From an uncultured Prevotellaceae bacterium (lineage in GTDB: Bacteria; Bacteroidota; Bacteroidia; Bacteroidales; Bacteroidaceae), in assembly GCA_946415365.1 (NCBI GenBank), contig CAMKSE010000007.1, forward strand, positions 123,782-187,781: a stretch of 64,000 nucleotides of DNA, read 5' to 3'. Made by a program: the position numbers and the translations under genes. Of this stretch, positions 51,941 to 60,181 are shown one piece after another; the stretch's first letter is position 1; each line of letters begins with the position of its first letter. The notes under the pieces are model-generated. The model saw only the letters and a program-made list of their open reading frames with translations. It was not told the DNA's origin and did no database searches.

Positions 51941-52396
51941 TTACGATTTGATAGACTCGACGGTGATGATGGTGCTCTCGCGGCCAACCACGCGCACATT
52001 CCTGCCTTCAGGGATGTCGGCCGTCTCGTTGGTGACTGCCTTCCAGATGTCGCCGTCGATCTGTACACGACCGAAGCCGTCGGCCTTGACGGTCTCGACT
52101 ACCCTACCCTGACGGCCTAAGAGGGCGTCGGCATTGCTCACACGGTTGTCCTCGCCCTTATGCAGATAGCGCTGGGCAAAGGGACGAAACCAGAAAAGGC
52201 TGATCAGCGTGAAGACGGCAAACATCAGCAGTTGTAGATAGATGCCTCCTCCCACTGCTGCCGTGATGGCGGCGAAGACAGCCCCGATGGAGAAGCAGAT
52301 GATGAAGAAGTCACCTGCCGTCAACTCCAGAATCAGACAGACGACGGCTATCACCGCCCACATCTGCCATAAGTGTTGTGCTAAATACTCAATCAT
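51941..52396 (-). CDS. NfeD-family membrane protein (short form)
   Basis: The 151-residue protein has about three hydrophobic helices (MWAVIAVVCLILELTAGDFFIICFSIGAVFAAITAAV, LQLLMFAVFTLISLFWF) and a C-terminal OB-fold (LLGRQGRVVETVKADGFGRVQIDGDIWKAV...GRNVRVVGRESTIITVE). The short NfeD form lacks the serine-protease part. It acts with the stomatin-like partner immediately downstream; its detailed role is unclear. Confidence 0.9.
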   Translation of the reverse strand: MIEYLAQHLWQMWAVIAVVCLILELTAGDFFIICFSIGAVFAAITAAVGGGIYLQLLMFAVFTLISLFWFRPFAQRYLHKGEDNRVSNADALLGRQGRVVETVKADGFGRVQIDGDIWKAVTNETADIPEGRNVRVVGRESTIITVESIKS

Positions 52397-52440
52397 ATCA
52401 TTTACAATTTTAAGATTTACAATTTACAATTTATTTATTC
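52397..52440. repeat. Degenerate ATTTACA-type array upstream of nfeD
   Basis: Units such as CATTTACAATTTT, AGATTTACA and ATTTACA are repeated in the 60-bp gap between the HTH gene stop and the nfeD start. Confidence 0.6.
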
Positions 52441-52459
52441 ATTTGGTTCATTTTTCGAT

Positions 52460-53107
52460 TTATAGTGAGAGGATGAAATCGTCCCAATCCTTCGATGATC
52501 CCTTTTGTCCGAAGACCTTCTGATACAGTCGGCTGCGGGTTGACGCCACACTCTCCTTCGAATGGGCCGTCAGCAGGGCAATATCCTTCGGTTGGACTCT
52601 CACCTTGATGAGCAGACTGACGTGATAGTCCTGTTCCGACATGCGGTAGAGACTGTATAATTTCTCCGTGAAGCCTGTATAAATGCTGTTTACCATCTCT
52701 GCCAGCGCCGTCCAGTCATGATGCGACAGGCTGCGACCACCATTCAGGCATTCCTGGATACGATGGTAGATGTCTGAGGAGAAGATGACTGTCTCGGCCT
52801 GCTGACGTTTCTCGTTCTCAAGCATCGCCACCTTATTATTATAATATAGGGTGGCTTTCTTCTCTTCCAGTTCCAGACGTAACAACGAGTTCTCGTCACC
52901 CAACTTCCGGAGCAGCGTCTCCAGTTCACGGATCTTCTCCTCGTTCTGAGCAATGCTTTGCTGGCTCTGGGCCTCCTGTTGCGCCTGCATCATGCGAATC
53001 TTATCAAGACGCTCCTGTAAAACAATCACCTTGCGGCGGCTGTTCTGTACAGTGACCACGAAAAGCACTGCGTAAAGCACGATTCCTATGAGTATTTCGT
53101 AAATCAT
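52460..53107 (-). CDS. Membrane-anchored coiled-coil protein with C-terminal LuxR-like HTH
   Basis: The 215-residue protein starts with a membrane helix (MIYEILIGIVLYAVLFVVTV), continues as a coiled coil to about residue 110 (QAQQEAQSQQSIAQNEEKIRELETLLRKLGDENSLLRLELEEKK) and ends in an HTH-type domain (MSEQDYHVSLLIKVRVQPKDIALLTAHSKESVASTRSRLYQKVFG...WDDFILSL). The C-terminus is very like that of Bacteroidales regulators with TPR repeats, a membrane helix, a coiled coil and an HTH, but the TPR sensor part is absent. The promoter abuts the start codon, so the protein is complete. It is divergent from the TonB receptor gene. Confidence 0.82.
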   Translation of the reverse strand: MIYEILIGIVLYAVLFVVTVQNSRRKVIVLQERLDKIRMMQAQQEAQSQQSIAQNEEKIRELETLLRKLGDENSLLRLELEEKKATLYYNNKVAMLENEKRQQAETVIFSSDIYHRIQECLNGGRSLSHHDWTALAEMVNSIYTGFTEKLYSLYRMSEQDYHVSLLIKVRVQPKDIALLTAHSKESVASTRSRLYQKVFGQKGSSKDWDDFILSL

Positions 53108-53111
53108 AGCG

Positions 53112-53143
53112 CAAAGGTAAATAGAATTTCCGAATCTACCAAA
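53112..53143 (-). promoter_or_regulatory. Canonical promoter of the membrane-HTH gene, leaderless arrangement
   Basis: Minus strand TTTG (53140-53143), a 20-nt spacer and TACCTTTG (53112-53119). The ATG at 53107 follows the -7 element by 4 nt, as at the MscS gene. Confidence 0.78.
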
Positions 53144-53150
53144 TTTTTAC

Positions 53151-53198
53151 GTTCGCAATAGTTTGCAAATGACTTTTCGGTTCGCAAAAGTTTGCAAA
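53151..53198. promoter_or_regulatory. Two 19-bp direct repeats in a divergent promoter region (candidate operators)
   Basis: GTTCGCAATAGTTTGCAAA (53151-53169) and GTTCGCAAAAGTTTGCAAA (53180-53198) differ at one base, and their starts are 29 bp apart. They lie between the membrane-HTH gene promoter and the TonB receptor start. Each has the internal echo TTCGCAA/TTTGCAA. Confidence 0.6.
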
Positions 53199-53235
53199 AG
53201 GCAATAATCGGGCGATAAAAGCGTTATTAAGACTG

Positions 53236-55596
53236 ATGAATTGTTCATTTGCAAGATACTTTTGTCTGTTTCTGGCGGTACTTTCGAGCACCGTCCTGAT
53301 GGCCGACGGCTTTAAATTAAAAGGAAAAGTGGTCGATGAGGACGGACAGGCTCTGGAACTGGTGACCGTGTCGTGTCTTGCACAGGGGAAGGTGGCCATG
53401 ACCAACCTGAAGGGACAGTTCAGCATAGACCTACAGAGTACCGACTCGGTGGAGGTGAGGTTCTCGATGGTGGGCTATGGGGTACGTAAGCGCGTCTTCC
53501 GAAGACCAAAAGGAACGATGACCGTCCAGATAGTGATGCATCCAATGGAGGCTTTACAGGAGGTCACCATCACACAACGTAGGCGTCAGACCTCACAGAC
53601 CGAACAACTTGACGTGAAGGACATCCGTGCGTTGCCCTCGGCCTCGGGCAACGCTGTGGAGGAACTCATTCAGCAACAGGCCGGTGTCTCAACGCATAAC
53701 GAGTTGTCATCGCAATATAATGTCCGGGGCGGCTCGTTCGACGAGAACTCTGTGTATATCAACGGTGTGGAGATATACCGACCACTGCTCGTGAGCAGCG
53801 GACAGCAGGAGGGGCTGTCCATCATCAACCCCGACATGGTAGAGAAGATCGGCTTTTCCACCGGTGGCTTCGCGGCCAAATACGGCGACAAGATGTCATC
53901 GGCCCTCGACATCACCTACCGGCAGCCCAAGCGTCTGGAGGGTGCTGTCACAGCCTCACTACTCGGAGCAAGCGGTTATCTGGGCTACGGCAACAAACAG
54001 TTCTCCATGAGTCACGGCATCAGGTACAAGACCAACAAATACTTGTTAGGATCCCTCGAAACAACTGGAGAGTATCAGCCGAATTTCCTTGATTATCAGA
54101 CCTATATAAGTTACAGACCAAACAGCAGATGGACGGCAGAGCTCATCGGCTATCTGTCGGACAACCATTACAATTTCACACCAGAGACCAGAGAGACCTC
54201 TTTCGGAACGATGGCCGATGTGAAGTCGTTCCGCGTCTATTTCGACGGTCAGGAGAAGGATGTCTTCCAGACCTACTTCGGCACGGCATCCATCACCCGT
54301 TCATTCAGTGATTCTACAAAGATCAAGTTCCTCACATCAGCCTTCCACACCAAAGAGAAGGAGACGTACGATATCCTCGGCCAATACTGGCTGGACGACA
54401 CACAGTCGAGCGAGAATCTGGGTGTAGGTACCTATATGGAACATGCCCGCAACTACCTGACTGCCGACGTGGTAAGCCTGAAGCTCATGGCCACCCATCG
54501 TACACGGCACCACGATATCGAGGCGGGCATCACCTATAAGACCGAACATATCAAGGAGACCTCGAAGGAATACGAGATGCGCGACTCCAGCGGTTACTCC
54601 ATTCCACATACGGCTGACCGGCTCGACCTCATCTATACCCTTGCGGCAAAAAACGACGTGAAGAGTCACCGTATAGAGGCCTATCTGCAGGATACTTACC
54701 GGTTCTCTAAAGGAGAGACCTTCTACACGTTAGACTATGGCCTGAGACTGGCCAACTGGTCGTGGAACAAAGAGACCATCGTATCGCCGAGAGCGTCACT
54801 GGCCATCGTACCAGCCTTCAACCACGACCTCACCCTCCGTTTCGCCACAGGACTGTATTATCAGGCGCCTTTCTATAAGGAGATGCGCGACACCATCACA
54901 CAAGACGGACTGACAAGAGCTGTGCTCAACGAGAACATCAAGAGCCAGCGCTCACTACAGTTCATCGCAGCGATGGACTATCGGTTCAAACTGCTCGACC
55001 GACCCTTCAAGTTCTCAGCAGAGGCATATTACAAAGCACTGTCGAACCTGATACCTTACAATATTCAGAATGTAAAGATCACCTACTTCGGTGAGAACCT
55101 CTGCTCAGGTTATGCGGCAGGACTCGACCTAAAGCTGTACGGCGAGTTCGTGCCTGGCACCGACTCCTGGCTCACGTTCTCATTGATGAGTACCCAACAA
55201 AAATACAACGGGCAGTGGATACCTATGCCTACAGACCAAAGATGGTCTGTCAACCTACATTTTACCGACTACTTCCCTGGCACTGACCGCTGGAAGATGA
55301 CACTACGTCTGGCCTTTGCAGACGGACTTCCATTCGGACCGCCTCACCGTGGACTGGAACAGCAACAATTCAGGGCACCGGCATACAAGCGTGCCGACAT
55401 CGGTATGAGTTTCCGCGCTCTGAAGGAGGGCAGAGACATCAAGAACATCTGGATCGGAATTGACTGCTTGAACCTCTTCGGTATCTCAAACGTGAACAGC
55501 TATTATTGGGTAACCGATGTGACAAACAGGCAATGGGCCGTTCCCAACTATCTCACAGGAAGACAAATAAATGGAAAAATAACTTTGGAATTTTAA
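53236..55596 (+). CDS. TonB-dependent outer-membrane receptor with CarboxypepD-reg-like N-terminal domain
   Basis: The 786-residue protein has a signal peptide (MNCSFARYFCLFLAVLSSTVLMADG), a carboxypeptidase-regulatory-like domain (KLKGKVVDEDGQALELVTVSCL...VRFSMVGYGVRKRVF), a plug domain (LPSASGNAVEELIQQQAGVSTHNELSSQYNVRGGSFDENSVYINGVEIYRP) and a C-terminal barrel ending FGISNVNSYYWVTDV...INGKITLEF. It is shorter than SusC proteins, lacks the SusC-specific motifs, and no SusD follows. The ligand is unknown. A 661-residue lipoprotein gene with its own promoter lies downstream. Confidence 0.92.
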   Translation: MNCSFARYFCLFLAVLSSTVLMADGFKLKGKVVDEDGQALELVTVSCLAQGKVAMTNLKGQFSIDLQSTDSVEVRFSMVGYGVRKRVFRRPKGTMTVQIVMHPMEALQEVTITQRRRQTSQTEQLDVKDIRALPSASGNAVEELIQQQAGVSTHNELSSQYNVRGGSFDENSVYINGVEIYRPLLVSSGQQEGLSIINPDMVEKIGFSTGGFAAKYGDKMSSALDITYRQPKRLEGAVTASLLGASGYLGYGNKQFSMSHGIRYKTNKYLLGSLETTGEYQPNFLDYQTYISYRPNSRWTAELIGYLSDNHYNFTPETRETSFGTMADVKSFRVYFDGQEKDVFQTYFGTASITRSFSDSTKIKFLTSAFHTKEKETYDILGQYWLDDTQSSENLGVGTYMEHARNYLTADVVSLKLMATHRTRHHDIEAGITYKTEHIKETSKEYEMRDSSGYSIPHTADRLDLIYTLAAKNDVKSHRIEAYLQDTYRFSKGETFYTLDYGLRLANWSWNKETIVSPRASLAIVPAFNHDLTLRFATGLYYQAPFYKEMRDTITQDGLTRAVLNENIKSQRSLQFIAAMDYRFKLLDRPFKFSAEAYYKALSNLIPYNIQNVKITYFGENLCSGYAAGLDLKLYGEFVPGTDSWLTFSLMSTQQKYNGQWIPMPTDQRWSVNLHFTDYFPGTDRWKMTLRLAFADGLPFGPPHRGLEQQQFRAPAYKRADIGMSFRALKEGRDIKNIWIGIDCLNLFGISNVNSYYWVTDVTNRQWAVPNYLTGRQINGKITLEF

Positions 55597-55644
55597 CCTT
55601 TTAGTTAATTATACATAAAATACATATTTTCGTATATTAAAAAC

Positions 55645-55675
55645 GTTGGTTATTTGATAACAATTATTATCTTTG
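55645..55675 (+). promoter_or_regulatory. Promoter of the LruC-domain lipoprotein gene
   Basis: TATCTTTG (55668-55675) followed by CA, with GTTG (55645-55648) 19 nt upstream as an imperfect -33. The leader would be about 55 nt. Confidence 0.55.
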
Positions 55676-55733
55676 CACCGATTTAGTTTGTAATTTAGTT
55701 TATTAAGTAATTGGTAATTAACTCTTATAACCT

Positions 55734-57719
55734 ATGAAGAAGTGTATTATTGGTATAGCATGTGCACTTGTGTTATTCAGTTGTAAAAATCCCTATGAGG
55801 AATTCCAAAAGGCTGTTGAACAACAGGCCCAAGATCAAGTAGCCAACACAACACAAGAAGACATTGACAACAATGTTGCCAAGATCTTTGGAAGCATTGA
55901 CCCCAACCATACGTGGAATTCAATCACGCAGGGTTCTGTGTCCATCACTGCCGACGCCGATCTTGACGACATCGTCAAGGTGCAGGTTCTGACAGAGTCT
56001 CCGTTCTTCAATGAAGATGCAAAAGTGCTGAATGAGACGAATGCCTCGAAGGGCCAGACTGTGACACTCAGTTATGAAGCACCGTCGTATTACGACCATC
56101 TGGTAGCTGCCTGTGTCAACAGCCGGGGTATGTACTATATCCAGGTATTCGACATCAACGACAGTCATGTATATTTTGCAGAGGCGCAGAAGACACGTAG
56201 TATGACAAGAGGCGAAGGCAGCTTCCCCGAACTGTCAACTTTAAAGTTAGGTTCTCCCAAGCAGTCGTTTAATGCCATGCGTGCAGAAAAAAAATATGGT
56301 GTCTGGGCTGAGGAGTCCGGACAAGACTGGATCAACGACCGCCTGTGGGAAGTGACTGGCAGCGGTGACATCGGCTCGGGATGGAATATCGAACTGGGAT
56401 CCATCTACAGGGAAATCGACAGCTTCGGAGAAAAGGAAGAGGCCAACCTCCGCGAGATTTGTAACAGGTTTTTGGTCAAGCTACAAGGAAATACCAAAAA
56501 GAACAACTTGAAACTCATCGAGGCCAGCAGCATATTCAGCTTCAGCAACAACCAACTCTCCACCGATGGCAGTGCCATCACACTGATTCCCATTCAAGCT
56601 TATACGACGGAGTTCAAGTTGAACACCATTTATTATTACTATTATCGCCCTGAACAGCTGAGCGGCATGTCCGACGAGCAGCAGGTGAAGTTCTTCAAGA
56701 GCCTGCCGAAGTTCAAGGCCGTCAAGGTTGAGAAAGTACAGACCTCAGTAGAGATGAATGCTGGTGCCATGTACAGGAGAAGAGAATACCTGCTACCCTT
56801 CTACGGCGATTCACCTCAGGCTGGACAGGCTGCCGTCAGCGCAACCTTCCCCAAAGGATATAAAATCGGATTCCTGAACCAGAAAAGAGAAAACGATAAA
56901 TATGATGGTGCCAAAAACGGATGTTCTTATGGCGACGGCAGGTTGAACTACGAACTTAATCACGTGGCTGGCCATTATAAATCTGCCATGGACAAATCCC
57001 TGGGTGGAAACATCGAGGGCGGTATGAGCTGGACAAGTCCGCGCATCGCCTTCTTCGGAGCCAACAAAAAGACCTACATGTGCTTTGAGGATGGTTCGGA
57101 CTGCAATTTCTGCGACATGATCTTTGAGGTATCTAACGGTACAGAGGTTATTGACGAGCCTCAGACAGTTGAAGAGAATGTCTATACACTGATGTTTGAA
57201 GACCGCCCCATTGCCGACTATGACCTGAATGACGTGGTTCTGCAGTTCAGGCGTGTCGGCGACTCGCAAGTCAAAGTAAGCCTCGTCGCCTGCGGTGCCA
57301 ACGACAAGCTCTTCCTGAACGGACTCAACGGACAGACGTTGAACGGAAACAGGGAGATACATGAGATACTCGGTTTCGGCAATGATATCCTCATCAATAC
57401 GGGCAGTGATAACGGGACTTCGTCAAGAGTATGCGCCCCCGTAGAAGAGATCTTCAATCTGGGCGGCGCCGACATCGCGACATTCGCTAAGAGGATATCC
57501 ATCAGTGACAAGACGACCAACGCTACCATTTCCTTCTCTGAGAAAGGCCAGGATCCTCATGCCATCCTCGTACCTTGCGGATTCCCCTATCCGATGGAGA
57601 AGGTTTGCATCACGTCCTCCTATCCCAAATTCAAGGAGTGGGCACAAAATCAAAACAATAACATCGACTGGTATCTCTATCCGTCGGATGGTAAGACATT
57701 CTACTATAAGAACAAGTAG
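55734..57719 (+). CDS. LruC-domain (DUF4842) lipoprotein
   Basis: The 661-residue protein has a lipoprotein signal (IACALVLFSCKNPYEEF). The N-terminal part includes KIFGSIDPNHTWNSITQGSVSITADAD, frequently seen in Bacteroidota LruC proteins. The C-terminal third is the LruC domain: YTLMFEDRPIADYDLNDVVLQFRR, VSLVACGANDKLFLNGLNGQ, HAILVPCGFPYPMEKVCITSSYPKFKEWAQ and the final DWYLYPSDGKTFYYKNK. The DxDxNDxV-like acidic segment suggests calcium binding (inference). Function unknown; it is probably surface exposed. A strong terminator follows. Confidence 0.85.
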   Translation: MKKCIIGIACALVLFSCKNPYEEFQKAVEQQAQDQVANTTQEDIDNNVAKIFGSIDPNHTWNSITQGSVSITADADLDDIVKVQVLTESPFFNEDAKVLNETNASKGQTVTLSYEAPSYYDHLVAACVNSRGMYYIQVFDINDSHVYFAEAQKTRSMTRGEGSFPELSTLKLGSPKQSFNAMRAEKKYGVWAEESGQDWINDRLWEVTGSGDIGSGWNIELGSIYREIDSFGEKEEANLREICNRFLVKLQGNTKKNNLKLIEASSIFSFSNNQLSTDGSAITLIPIQAYTTEFKLNTIYYYYYRPEQLSGMSDEQQVKFFKSLPKFKAVKVEKVQTSVEMNAGAMYRRREYLLPFYGDSPQAGQAAVSATFPKGYKIGFLNQKRENDKYDGAKNGCSYGDGRLNYELNHVAGHYKSAMDKSLGGNIEGGMSWTSPRIAFFGANKKTYMCFEDGSDCNFCDMIFEVSNGTEVIDEPQTVEENVYTLMFEDRPIADYDLNDVVLQFRRVGDSQVKVSLVACGANDKLFLNGLNGQTLNGNREIHEILGFGNDILINTGSDNGTSSRVCAPVEEIFNLGGADIATFAKRISISDKTTNATISFSEKGQDPHAILVPCGFPYPMEKVCITSSYPKFKEWAQNQNNNIDWYLYPSDGKTFYYKNK

Positions 57720-57755
57720 GAGCAGCAAAGTAAGCAATTGACACACTATTCATAC

Positions 57756-57796
57756 AGGGATTGTTGCCACATAATGCAACAATCCCTTGTTTTTTA
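57756..57796 (+). terminator. Intrinsic terminator of the LruC gene
   Basis: A perfect 12-bp stem (AGGGATTGTTGC / GCAACAATCCCT) with an 8-nt loop, followed by TGTTTTTTA. It ends the TonB/LruC segment before the methylmalonyl-CoA cluster. Confidence 0.9.
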
Positions 57797-57837
57797 TAAA
57801 AAAGGCAAAAAAAGAACGTTATTTCATTTATTATTTG

Positions 57838-57845
57838 TACCTTTG
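57838..57845 (+). promoter_or_regulatory. -7 promoter element of the methylmalonyl-CoA cluster
   Basis: TACCTTTG followed by CA, 43 nt before the mce ATG at 57889. No TTTG was found at the -33 distance. Confidence 0.6.
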
Positions 57846-57888
57846 CACAACATTTTAAGACATACCACAATTTTTAAATACAAACGAT

Positions 57889-58299
57889 ATGAAGATTTCA
57901 CACATTGAGCACCTGGGCATTGCAGTCCAGAGCATCGAGGAAAGCCTGCCGTTCTTCACAGAAGTACTGGGCTTAGAGTGTTATGCAACAGAAGTAGTGG
58001 AAGACCAGAAGGTAAAGACCGCCTTCCTTCGCTGCGGTGAGGTGAAGCTTGAGTTGCTCGAGCCGACATCGCCTGAGAGCACCATTCAGAAATGGCTCGA
58101 CAAGGGCAACAAGGGTGTACACCATGTGGCCTTCTGTGTTGAGGACGGTGTTGCCAAAGGTCTTGCCGAAGTAAGCGAGAAGGGTGTACGCCTGATCGAC
58201 CAGGCACCGCGCAAGGGAGCCGAGGGACTCAATATCGCCTTCCTCCATCCGAAATCCACATGTGGTATCCTTACAGAGCTCTGCGAGCACCCGGAATAA
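57889..58299 (+). CDS. mce: Methylmalonyl-CoA epimerase
   Basis: The 136-residue VOC-fold protein interconverts (R)- and (S)-methylmalonyl-CoA. Metal-ligand motifs are present: HIEHLGIAVQSIEESLPFF (His), KLELLEPTSPESTI and GVHHVAFCVED (His), with FLHPKSTCGILTELCE (Glu) at the end. It heads a cluster with the carboxyltransferase and the biotin carrier, which fits the succinate-to-propionate pathway of this group. Confidence 0.96.
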   Translation: MKISHIEHLGIAVQSIEESLPFFTEVLGLECYATEVVEDQKVKTAFLRCGEVKLELLEPTSPESTIQKWLDKGNKGVHHVAFCVEDGVAKGLAEVSEKGVRLIDQAPRKGAEGLNIAFLHPKSTCGILTELCEHPE

Positions 58300-58395
58300 A
58301 GGTAAAAAGGTAAAAAGGTAAAAAGGTAAAAAGGTGAAAAGGTTGAAAATTGAAAATTGATAATTGATAATTGATAATTGATAATTGATAATTAT
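58300..58395 (+). repeat. Composite tandem array between mce and mmdA
   Basis: The spacer begins with about five 8-bp units (AAAAAGGT), passes through TGAAAATT units and ends with about five GATAATT heptamers just before the mmdA ATG at 58404. It is A-rich in the sense direction. Confidence 0.88.
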
Positions 58396-58403
58396 ATAAA
58401 GCA

Positions 58404-59969
58404 ATGAGCAAACAATTAGACAAGATCAAACAACTGATTGAGAAACGCGAGGTCGCCCGTCTCGGTGGTGGTGAGAAAGCCATTCAGAAACAGCACGAGC
58501 GCGGTAAGTACACTGCCCGTGAGCGCATTGAGATGCTGCTCGACGAGGGATCGTTCGAGGAGTACGACATGTTCAAGGAGCATCGCTGCCATAACTTCGG
58601 CATGGAAAAGAAACAATTCCTCGGCGACGGTGTTGTAGCCGGTTCAGGTACCATCGACGGCCGTTTGGTATTCGTCTTCGCACAAGACTTCACCGTTCAC
58701 GCCGGTTCGCTCAGCGAGACCATGAGCCAGAAGATCTGTAAGGTGATGGACATGGCCATGAAGATGGGAGCCCCCGTCATCGGCATCAATGACTCCGGTG
58801 GCGCTCGTATACAAGAGGGTATCAACGCCCTGGCTGGCTACGCTGAGATTTTCGAGCGTAACATCCTTGCCTCAGGCGTGATTCCACAGATCTCCGGAAT
58901 CTTCGGTCCATGCGCAGGCGGTGCCGTCTATTCCCCCGCCCTCACCGACTTCACGCTGATGATGGAGAATACGTCGTACATGTTCCTTACAGGTCCGAAG
59001 GTGGTGAAGACCGTCACCGGTGAGGACATCGACCAGGAGCACCTCGGCGGTGCATCGGTACATGCCACGAAGTCGGGTGTCACCCACTTCACCGCAGCCA
59101 CTGAGGAAGAGGGAATCCAGATGCTGAAGACCCTGCTGAGCTATATCCCCTCCAACAACATGGAGACCGCTCCCTTCAAGCCCACCAGTGATCCTATCAA
59201 CCGCCTGGAGGACTCCCTGAACGAGATTATCCCTGAGAACCCCAACGAGGCCTACGACATGTACAAGGTCATCGGTGCCATCACCGACGACGGCGAGTTC
59301 TTCGAGGTACAGCCTAAGTTCGCCAAGAATATCATCGTTGGCTTCGCCCGCTTCAATGGTCAGAGCGTAGGTATCGTGGCCAATCAGCCGACCTGCTATG
59401 CAGGTGTCCTCGATGTGAACGCCTCCCGTAAGGGTGCCCGTTTCGTACGTTTCTGCGACGCCTTCAATATTCCTATCGTGTCGCTCGTCGACGTACCCGG
59501 ATTCCTGCCCGGTACCGGTCAGGAGTACAACGCCGTCATCCTGCACGGTGCACAGCTGCTCTATGCCTACGGTGAGGCTACGGTGCCCAAAATCACCGTC
59601 ACCCTGCGTAAGTCATACGGCGGTTCACACATCGTGATGGGTTCCAAGCAGCTCCATACTGACCTGAACTACGCATGGCCCTCTGCAGAGATCGCCGTGA
59701 TGGGTGCCAGCGGTGCCGCCGCAGTGCTCTATGCCAAGGAGGCCAAGGCCAAGAAGGAGGCCGGTGAGGACGTGAAAGCATTCATCGCTGAGAAGGAAGA
59801 CGAGTACAACGAGCTCTTCGCCAATCCATATCAGGCAGCCAAGTACGGCTATATCGACGACGTGATTGAGCCTCGCAATACCCGCTTCCGCATCTGCCGC
59901 GCCCTGGCACAGCTAGCTACGAAGCGCGACAGCCTGCCTGCAAAGAAACATGGCAATATTCCTATGTAG
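58404..59969 (+). CDS. mmdA: Methylmalonyl-CoA decarboxylase / propionyl-CoA carboxylase carboxyltransferase subunit
   Basis: The 521-residue protein is an acyl-CoA carboxyltransferase of the crotonase fold. Motifs: [144 protein letters not shown] and [14 protein letters not shown]. It moves CO2 between methylmalonyl-CoA and biotin. Whether the complex is a sodium-pumping decarboxylase or a carboxylase depends on partners not in the window. Confidence 0.94.
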   Translation: MSKQLDKIKQLIEKREVARLGGGEKAIQKQHERGKYTARERIEMLLDEGSFEEYDMFKEHRCHNFGMEKKQFLGDGVVAGSGTIDGRLVFVFAQDFTVHAGSLSETMSQKICKVMDMAMKMGAPVIGINDSGGARIQEGINALAGYAEIFERNILASGVIPQISGIFGPCAGGAVYSPALTDFTLMMENTSYMFLTGPKVVKTVTGEDIDQEHLGGASVHATKSGVTHFTAATEEEGIQMLKTLLSYIPSNNMETAPFKPTSDPINRLEDSLNEIIPENPNEAYDMYKVIGAITDDGEFFEVQPKFAKNIIVGFARFNGQSVGIVANQPTCYAGVLDVNASRKGARFVRFCDAFNIPIVSLVDVPGFLPGTGQEYNAVILHGAQLLYAYGEATVPKITVTLRKSYGGSHIVMGSKQLHTDLNYAWPSAEIAVMGASGAAAVLYAKEAKAKKEAGEDVKAFIAEKEDEYNELFANPYQAAKYGYIDDVIEPRNTRFRICRALAQLATKRDSLPAKKHGNIPM

Positions 59970-60017
59970 TTTATTGTTTATTGTTTACAGTTTATAGTTT
60001 ATAGTTTACAGTTTACA
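59969..60017 (+). repeat. Seven GTTTAxx heptamers after mmdA
   Basis: GTTTATT twice, GTTTACA, GTTTATA twice and GTTTACA twice run without interruption from the mmdA stop to 2 nt before the next ATG (60020). Confidence 0.9.
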
Positions 60018-60019
60018 GA

Positions 60020-60169
60020 ATGAACAACGAAGTATATGCAGCCATTGCCCTGGCGCTCCACGAGCACTTAGGCAATAACGTTCACGACGCAGAGCCGGGC
60101 ATCATCACCATCAGTGCCCACCCCACTCAGTGGAACGGCTATGCACAGTCATTCACACAACATCCCTAA
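60020..60169 (+). CDS. Small subunit between mmdA and mmdC (OadG/MmdD-like C-terminal piece)
   Basis: The ORF is too short for the supplied track: 49 codons from ATG 60020 to TAA 60167-60169, beginning MNNEVYAAIALALHEHLG. The core AAIALALHEHLGNNVHD...ITISAHPTQWNGYAQ resembles the soluble C-terminal tail of oxaloacetate decarboxylase gamma and methylmalonyl-CoA decarboxylase delta chains, which help assemble the complex, but the membrane helix is absent. Its position between carboxyltransferase and biotin carrier, with 12 nt to the next ATG, supports a real subunit. The assignment is by pattern and context only. Confidence 0.65.
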   Translation: MNNEVYAAIALALHEHLGNNVHDAEPGIITISAHPTQWNGYAQSFTQHP

Positions 60170-60181
60170 ATACTGTCGATT

